From Phlebotomus papatasi (Eukaryota > Arthropoda > Insecta > Diptera > Psychodidae): 64,000 nucleotides of DNA. The position numbers and the translations under genes were made by a program. Location of the stretch: assembly GCF_024763615.1 (NCBI RefSeq), contig NC_077223.1, forward strand, positions 11,098,001-11,162,000. The letters are read 5' to 3'. Positions 59,131 to 64,000 of the stretch are shown in pieces. The notes beneath the pieces are model-generated. The model worked only from the letters and a program-made list of their open reading frames with translations, was not told the DNA's origin and did not search any database. The first letter of the stretch is position 1. Every line of letters begins with the position of its first letter.

Positions 59131-59816
59131 ACCCTAGTGGCAGCCGCTGCCAATTTAGTTTTCAATTTAATTTTTTATAGTGAAGAATATATCATTTCGC
59201 TTGGAGGCCTGATTGAATGCGTGCAGAATTTATCTGTCTATTTTTTCGTTATAAAGTTTTTAATAAAAATTAAATATTAATGTAAATATATTGTAAAAAC
59301 AAAAAACTGCACTCGGAAGGACCAAGTGGCAGTTGCTGCCATATGCATTTTATATGGGACTTTGACGTTCTGCAGATGTAATTTTCTTGATTGTTAGTGT
59401 ATAAAAACCTTAAAAGAACAAATTGAAAGTGTTTTTGCAAAATATTGAGAAGAATTATGGAAAATATTGAATTGAGAAATATGAATAATTATGGGAATTA
59501 TTCAATTTTTCTCTTATTTCCCAAAGCGAAAATTCCATTTTTTTAAGCGAAGCTAATAGATAATAGTTAATAGTATTAACTATTGTTCATAAGCATTCAA
59601 AAGCAGACTACTTTCCATTACTCCATGATTCTGATAAAGATGAAAACATCGAATGGTTAAAAATCTTTAGATACAGTACCCAAAGAGATAAAATTTCTGA
59701 TTCAGACACCAGAAAAGAACTGACTAAAGCTTCGAATATTAAAATACAAATAAAAATATTAAAATATTTTGTAAAATCCGATAAATAGCAGCAGCTGCCA
59801 CTTGGTCCTTCCGTGA
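59131..59816. mobile_element. MITE ending CACGGAAGGACCAAGTGGCA
   Basis: Right end GCCACTTGGTCCTTCCGTG at about 59797-59816. Inverted matches occur at 59311 (ACTCGGAAGGACCAAGTGGC) and, weaker, at 59131 (ACTTGGAAGGACCCTAGTGG). The true left end could be either, so the length is 0.5 or 0.69 kb. Confidence 0.55.
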
Positions 59817-59827
59817 CACTTTTACTT

Positions 59828-60065
59828 TACAGTAGACTCTCACTCAATCGGCTCTTTTTCAATCGGGCGTCAAATTTTGTTGACAATTTTCACGCTTAAT
59901 TATGAAGCTAATTCGCTCAAATTCGCTGTAGTTCTTCCTATTTTATCGTGATTCTTTATAATTGAGCGCTTTTTGTGGAATTTACAAAGGCTTTGACGCC
60001 CAAATCTATCGATAAACCGGATGACATTTCGCCCCATATTGCTGATTGAGAGAGAGTCTACTGTA
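59828..60065. mobile_element. MITE ending TACAGTAGACTCTC (copy 1)
   Basis: 238 bp, ends TACAGTAGACTCTCACTCAA and AGAGAGTCTACTGTA. Close relative at 35985-36213. Confidence 0.75.
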
Positions 60066-60084
60066 GTTAGGGTTCTACGAAGTG

Positions 60085-60236
60085 TTATGCCCAACGCTCA
60101 ATAACTTTTGTTTGTAAATATGTTTTCAAAATTTCCCATGAGCGTGAGCGAGATGACTAGATCTAGATCTCACTCACTCTCATTGAAATGTCAAAAACAT
60201 GTTTACAAAGCAAAAGTTATTGTGCGTTGGGCATTA
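60085..60236. mobile_element. Lone copy of the 150-bp palindromic MITE
   Basis: Ends TATGCCCAACGCTCAATAAC and its complement, with centre AGATGACTAGATCTAGATCT. Same family as the cluster at 28.8-29.5 kb. It lies inside the outer element bounded at 58881 and 60359. Confidence 0.75.
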
Positions 60237-60356
60237 AACTTGAAAAATGACAACAAACTTTTTTCAAATGTAACCGCTGCCCGAATTAAAAAGTAACCCC
60301 GAGAGTAACCCGCCACCCGCCCGATCTTAAAAGAGCCGAATTTGCGAGAGTCTATT

Positions 60357-60452
60357 GTATTTTCAAGACAATTATCTGCAGACAATTCCATGGAAAATTT
60401 CCAGACCCAAATAGCTGAACACGCTGCTAAGAAATTTTTTTATAGGGCATTA
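60357..60452. repeat. Direct repeat copy 2, just upstream of Caprin
   Basis: Counterpart of 56589-56697, ending 5 nt before the initiator-like TCAGTT of Caprin. It overlaps the right end of the outer MITE at 60359 by about 3 nt. Confidence 0.75.
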
Positions 60453-60462
60453 AGTGTCAGTT
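60440..60462 (+). promoter_or_regulatory. Putative core promoter of Caprin
   Basis: An arthropod initiator TCAGTT at 60457-60462 lies about 75 nt before the Caprin ATG, with TTATA at 60440-60444 just upstream. The TATA-initiator spacing is shorter than usual, so only the initiator is moderately convincing. The segment just upstream is duplicated near 56.6 kb. Confidence 0.35.
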
Positions 60463-60532
60463 CGTGTCAACATCTGTCGGACATTTTTTGCGTTTACGGC
60501 ACGTTTTAGTGGAGATTTTTCGTGGTAATAAG

Positions 60533-62175
60533 ATGCCTTCCTGTGCAAAAATAGAGAAACGCGCCTCAGCCGAGGTGCAGATCCCTGACAATGGTACCCC
60601 CATACGTCAGGTGATTGTGGCAGTGGAGCATAAGATCCGAAACTTGGAGAAGAGGAAGGTAAGTTGGAAACTGTTTGGGGATTACGCCCTTTTTTTGCCA
60701 ATTTCCCGTACAGCTGCCAATGTGAATGTACCCCAAATGGATTCTTTGGGGTATGTGGGTTGAATTGCAAGTTCAATTGAGTGGATAGAATTGGGATTTC
60801 CTGTTCCAATTTGTGGGTTTTTTCTTTGTTCCCCCCGACGCCATATTTTATACACATTTTGCGCTTTGCATGTGCCCTTCCGGATGGGAGGGGGGGCACT
60901 TTCTCGAGGTTTTCTTGAGTCGGATTCTCAAGGTTTCTATCCATGGGATGTTGCAGGGAAAGTTGGAGTCGTATAGGGATCTGCAGAAGTCAGGGAAAGA
61001 TTTGACGCAGGATCAGAAAATTGCAGTGTCCAAGTACGATGAAGTAACACAGTGTCTGGACTTTGCTAGGGAATTGTTCAAGCAGGTCCATGCCATTTCG
61101 GCCATGTGGGAGAAGGATCAGAAGAAGGTGGTGCGCAAGGAGACGGCAACACGTATCCAGAATGAAGTGACCAAAGTCAAGGAAGTACTCGTGATTCAAG
61201 ACACATTGGAGAATCTTCGCGATGAGCAAGCCCGGGAGGATTTCCTCACGGGTTCCAATGGTGCGGCTAAGCTGGAGAAGAAGGAACTCGATCTACTGGA
61301 TAAGCTCTATGACAGTTCAACGGTCAAGAGGGTGCCTGGGTCAAATCTAGAAACCTACCTGGCCAGTGCCCAGAAGGCGGCTGATCACCTCATCTCGACG
61401 GTGGATGGCAAGCCAAAGTCCTTCTGTGACACAAATTACGAGCGTGTCCGAAGCATCCTGCAAGTTGTGCAGAATTCCGGCTATTTTGACAAACACTTCA
61501 TCATGCCGGAAAAGGAGGAAGAACCAGAGACGGAGACTAAGGAAGTGCTAAAGAATGGAGTAGAGAGTGATGCTGAAGTAGCTCCGGCGAAGGAAACTGT
61601 GGAAGAACCTGAGGCACCGCCTCAGCAACCTGCAACTGTTCCCAACTTCCCGGCTGAACCCTTGACCCAAGCTCCTCCAGCTCTGGTGCCTCAGATTCTC
61701 ATGCCACAGCCCATCACGACCATCATCCCAGCTCAGGCGTCCGTCGTGAGTACTGCCACTCCGCCCTTGGTGGGAATTCCCGGTGCTCCGAATCCCCTTA
61801 TGAATGCCGGCCACATGAGAGCCATGGAACAGTCCTACTTCAAGCATCAACAGCAGTATATGCAGCAGATGAGGCCAATCTCGGACATCATCGGTGGCAG
61901 CAATTACTACTTCCTGCAGGAGTCTGAGCTCGATTCTCCGGACGTCGTGACATCTACACCGGCGGCACCGCAGCCACAGCAGCCGGCTGCAGCACCAGCT
62001 CCGGCACCCCAAATGACTGCCCCTGCCGTTCCCATCGCCACTCAGACCTTCACAAACCAGAACTATCCCATGGTGCCCCCGCAAACTGTCTTTCCCGGCA
62101 TCAAGCCACCCGCCGCTGTTCCCAATCAACAACCAATTGCACCCAATCAACCTCCAGCTCCGGATCATCTTGCAG
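60533..62175 (+). CDS. Capr: Caprin, first two coding exons (3' part beyond the window)
   Basis: Exons 60533-60658 and 60957-62175; the second ends in phase 1 at CTTGCAG/GTTAGT, so the gene continues past the window. The joined sequence EHKIRNLEKRK-GKLESYRDLQK matches caprin DKKLRNLEKKKGKLDDYQER, and the conserved N-terminal domain follows (LTQDQKIAVSKYDEV, LLDKLYDSS, KSFCDTNYERVRSI, SGYFDKHF). Around residue 357, SNYYFLQESELDS aligns with the caprin YNFIQDSMLDF segment that in vertebrates binds G3BP; its partner in flies would be Rasputin. The region beyond residue about 190 is Pro/Gln/Ala-rich and disordered. Family knowledge: caprin binds FMRP and mRNA, regulates translation and enters stress and neuronal granules. 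The C-terminal RGG part must lie downstream. The start at 60533 fits the family length. Confidence 0.93.
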
Positions 62176-62211
62176 GTTAGTGCATTTTTTTTCTTTCAAA
62201 CAAAATATTAA

Positions 62212-62739
62212 CCCATTCCTTACCATGGTATTATACATCATACGCAAATTGGGTGATTTTAGATGATTTATTCCTGCGTAATTTTTATCCGAATTGCTGT
62301 CGGGAATGGATTTTTAGTAACTTTAGTTCTTCAATTTTTTAAGAAAAATAGTCCGACAGAGATGAAAATACATTTTGTTATTGTTTTCTTGCTTCGCGGA
62401 AGGTCATGCAAAATTTTTGTTCAAAATGGCGGACGGAAAAAATGACAACCCGTCGAATTTGTTAAAATTGGCCTCCTTCCTCTTTCGTGATTTGAATTCT
62501 AGTTGCCAATTTGTTTTCTTGAATAGTTACTGTATCTAAAGCAATAGAGTTTGTAATGAATTAATGCAAAGAATTTAAATTCAGCGACCGTTAAGACGTG
62601 TGTTTACAGGGGCTCCCCGGGCCCCATAATAGATAAAAAAAATTTTCTTTTCAAAAAATTCATCTATTAATCTGTAGGAAACTAATCTCAAAATATGAAT
62701 ATTCTATCTCAAGTATTTCTGGTACATTGACTGAATGGG
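62212..62739. mobile_element. piggyBac-type MITE, copy 3 (inverted)
   Basis: 528 bp, inverted relative to the copies at 5880 and 32763, inside Caprin intron 2. Flanked by TTAA at 62208-62211 and 62740-62743. A second TTAA-type element abuts its right side. Confidence 0.87.
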
Positions 62740-62743
62740 TTAA

Positions 62744-62905
62744 CTCTTTTCGGACCACAACATATCCAGCGAACGAATTTCAGTAAAACTCACGTTATTG
62801 TAACTCTTAGTGGTCAAATATGATACTTTTGTAGAGAAAGAATTTTCTCCGCCTCTGGGAAATTGGAAAACTCTCATGGGTACTCTCGTCCCCAAAAGAA
62901 CGAAA
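62744..62905. mobile_element. Diverged member of the second TTAA-type family
   Basis: Begins CTCTTTTCGGACCACAACAT right after the TTAA of the piggyBac-type MITE, and ends near TACTCTCGTCCCCAAAAGAACGAAAAGG, matching the ends of 51990-52232. The interior is poorly conserved. Confidence 0.45.
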
Positions 62906-63242
62906 AGGAGACAAACTCAGACAAACTTCAATTTTCCCAAAGGCAATAATATCAATTTTGTGAATTATTTTTGCGTGTCAAATGACTCCTTTACAATGTT
63001 GATTACTAAAACAAGAAGAATTATTGACCAGTATCTTGTGGGATGTCCAGGAAGTGCTAAAAAGGACACCGAGCTCCTGCTTGCCAACAGATTCCTCAAA
63101 ATATTTCACAGAATAGCACTTTAAAACACATTTTTCTCAAACACGATGTTACTGCAGACACATTAAGCTTTCTCAAGAGCCAAAAAAACACTTCCTGGAC
63201 AATCAGAATTCACCAAAATCTGGAAGAATACAAAAAACTTTA

Positions 63243-63985
63243 AGCAAGCTGAACTTCGTACCAATTTGACAAGTACCAAATTTTAAATTTGACCGTTAAT
63301 ACACTGAGAAAAAAATGGGATATGAAGAGGGAATTACTTAGTTTTCAACAGAAATAAAGGTAATTTTCGATGAAAACGCATCTCCAGAGCTTATTGAATC
63401 CTCTATTGACTCACAGGAACTTAATAGGACTTGTGCTGTAATAAAATTATAGCATTTTATCGATTTTTTGTGGTTCAGTACAGATTAGCCAGCTGTCAAA
63501 TTGGTACGAACTTCAGCTTTTTTCAATGAAATTTGGTATCAGCAAAAAGCTGAAGTTTGTACCAAATTTTTGATAGGTTCTATTTTAATTAATTCACAAT
63601 TATTCACTGGGGGATATCACTGGGGTGGCCAGGAAGACGCTAAACTACCGCCTGAGATACCGGGCAAGAGGAATCTTGGCCACATTCACTTGAAAATCCG
63701 TAAATAAATTTGGTACCAAAAAAACTGAAGTTCGTACCAATTTGACAGCTGGCTAATTTGTACTGAGCCACAAATTTAATAAAATGCGATATTTTCACTA
63801 TAGCACAAGCTTCATTAAGTTTCTGGGAGTCAGTACAGGATTCACTGAGGCTCTGAGGATGGAATTTGTGTGTAATTTCCACTAAAACGCTGAAAAACCA
63901 CTTTGTTTTCATTTCAATTTGTACTTTTTTTTTAGTGTACCTTCCGAAATTTGGTACTGTCAAATTGGTACGTAGTTCAGGCTGC
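63243..63985. mobile_element. ~740-bp foldback element in Caprin intron 2
   Basis: Outer ends CTGAACTTCGTACCAATTTG and inverted GGTACTGTCAAATTGGTACG. An inner pair, TTAGCCAGCTGTCAAATTGG at about 63486 and its complement at 63742, continues through TGGTTCAGTACA. Almost the entire length is self-complementary. Confidence 0.65.
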
Positions 63986-64000
63986 TAAAACTTTATCAAC

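Larger units (their letters stand above)
58881..60359. mobile_element. Outer TACAGTAGACTCTC element split by nested MITEs
   Basis: Left end TACAGTAGACTCTCTCAAAT near 58881, right end GCGAGAGTCTATTGTA at 60359. The 60238-60359 half matches, inverted, the element beginning at 39835 in the RN-tre intron. Nested inside are 59131-59816, 59828-60065 and 60085-60236. Confidence 0.5.

Noticed and set aside
60464..60532. Extension of Caprin upstream of ATG 60533
   Set aside because: The frame is open but starts with GTG and overlaps the probable initiator; the family starts near the chosen Met.
60813..60956. Upstream extension of the Caprin exon 2 frame
   Set aside because: The sequence before 60957 ends in GTTGCAG and does not match caprin. 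Joining exon 1 at 60658 to 60957 restores the family sequence, so this is intron.
61548..62168. 206-codon minus-strand open frame opposite Caprin exon 2
   Set aside because: Antisense shadow of a GC-rich coding exon; no recognisable domain.

Overview
This is a stretch of AT-rich eukaryotic nuclear DNA, almost certainly from a dipteran insect. The four protein-coding genes have clear insect and animal counterparts, the introns carry GT-AG splice sites, and the intergenic and intron DNA is packed with short inverted-repeat elements. A nematoceran such as a sand fly or midge is my guess from gene content and base composition; the sequence does not prove it. There are no operons, rRNAs, tRNAs or CRISPR arrays that I can support.

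Layout. 1-8.6 kb: AT-rich repeats, a decayed RTE-like retrotransposon tail (4.95-5.28 kb), a piggyBac-type MITE (5.88-6.41 kb), and a young 5'-truncated non-LTR element with an intact RNase H region (6.42-7.49 kb). 8.7-26.3 kb (+): a BTB-BACK, serine-rich protein like Drosophila gprs. It has a probable non-coding first exon at about 8.74-8.83 kb and eight coding exons from 16,058 to 26,274. One in-frame TAG at 23,525 interrupts an otherwise open frame. 26.3-36.4 kb: about 10 kb without a convincing gene, holding MITEs and one orphan minus-strand exon candidate. 36.8-42.25 kb (+): RN-tre/USP6NL, a TBC-domain Rab GTPase-activating protein, two coding exons. 42.6-43.8 kb: a tandem array of ~120-bp units in a three-unit higher-order pattern, between the 3' ends of two convergent genes. 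43.9-56.3 kb (-): ECM29, the proteasome adaptor/scaffold, complete in five coding exons counting a 69-nt in-frame intron. 56.3-60.45 kb: intergenic repeats, including a large foldback element and a nest of MITEs, bounded by a ~100-bp direct repeat. 60.5 kb to window end (+): Caprin, first two coding exons; the rest lies beyond the window.

The genes do not form a pathway. Their roles are BTB/Cul3-type or scaffold function (gprs), Rab-regulated endocytosis (RN-tre), proteasome quality control (ECM29) and mRNA translation/RNP granules (Caprin).

Most of the non-coding DNA is explained by many non-autonomous DNA elements: TTAA-flanked (piggyBac-like), TA-flanked (Tc1/mariner-like), an 8-bp-TSD hAT-like element, and long foldbacks. 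Many are nested. The observations most worth checking are the in-frame stop in gprs, the higher-order satellite, the stop-free 69-nt intron of ECM29, the nested hAT-like element, the hammerhead-core-like motifs and the duplicated Caprin upstream region. I worked by eye; identities and boundaries are manual readings.
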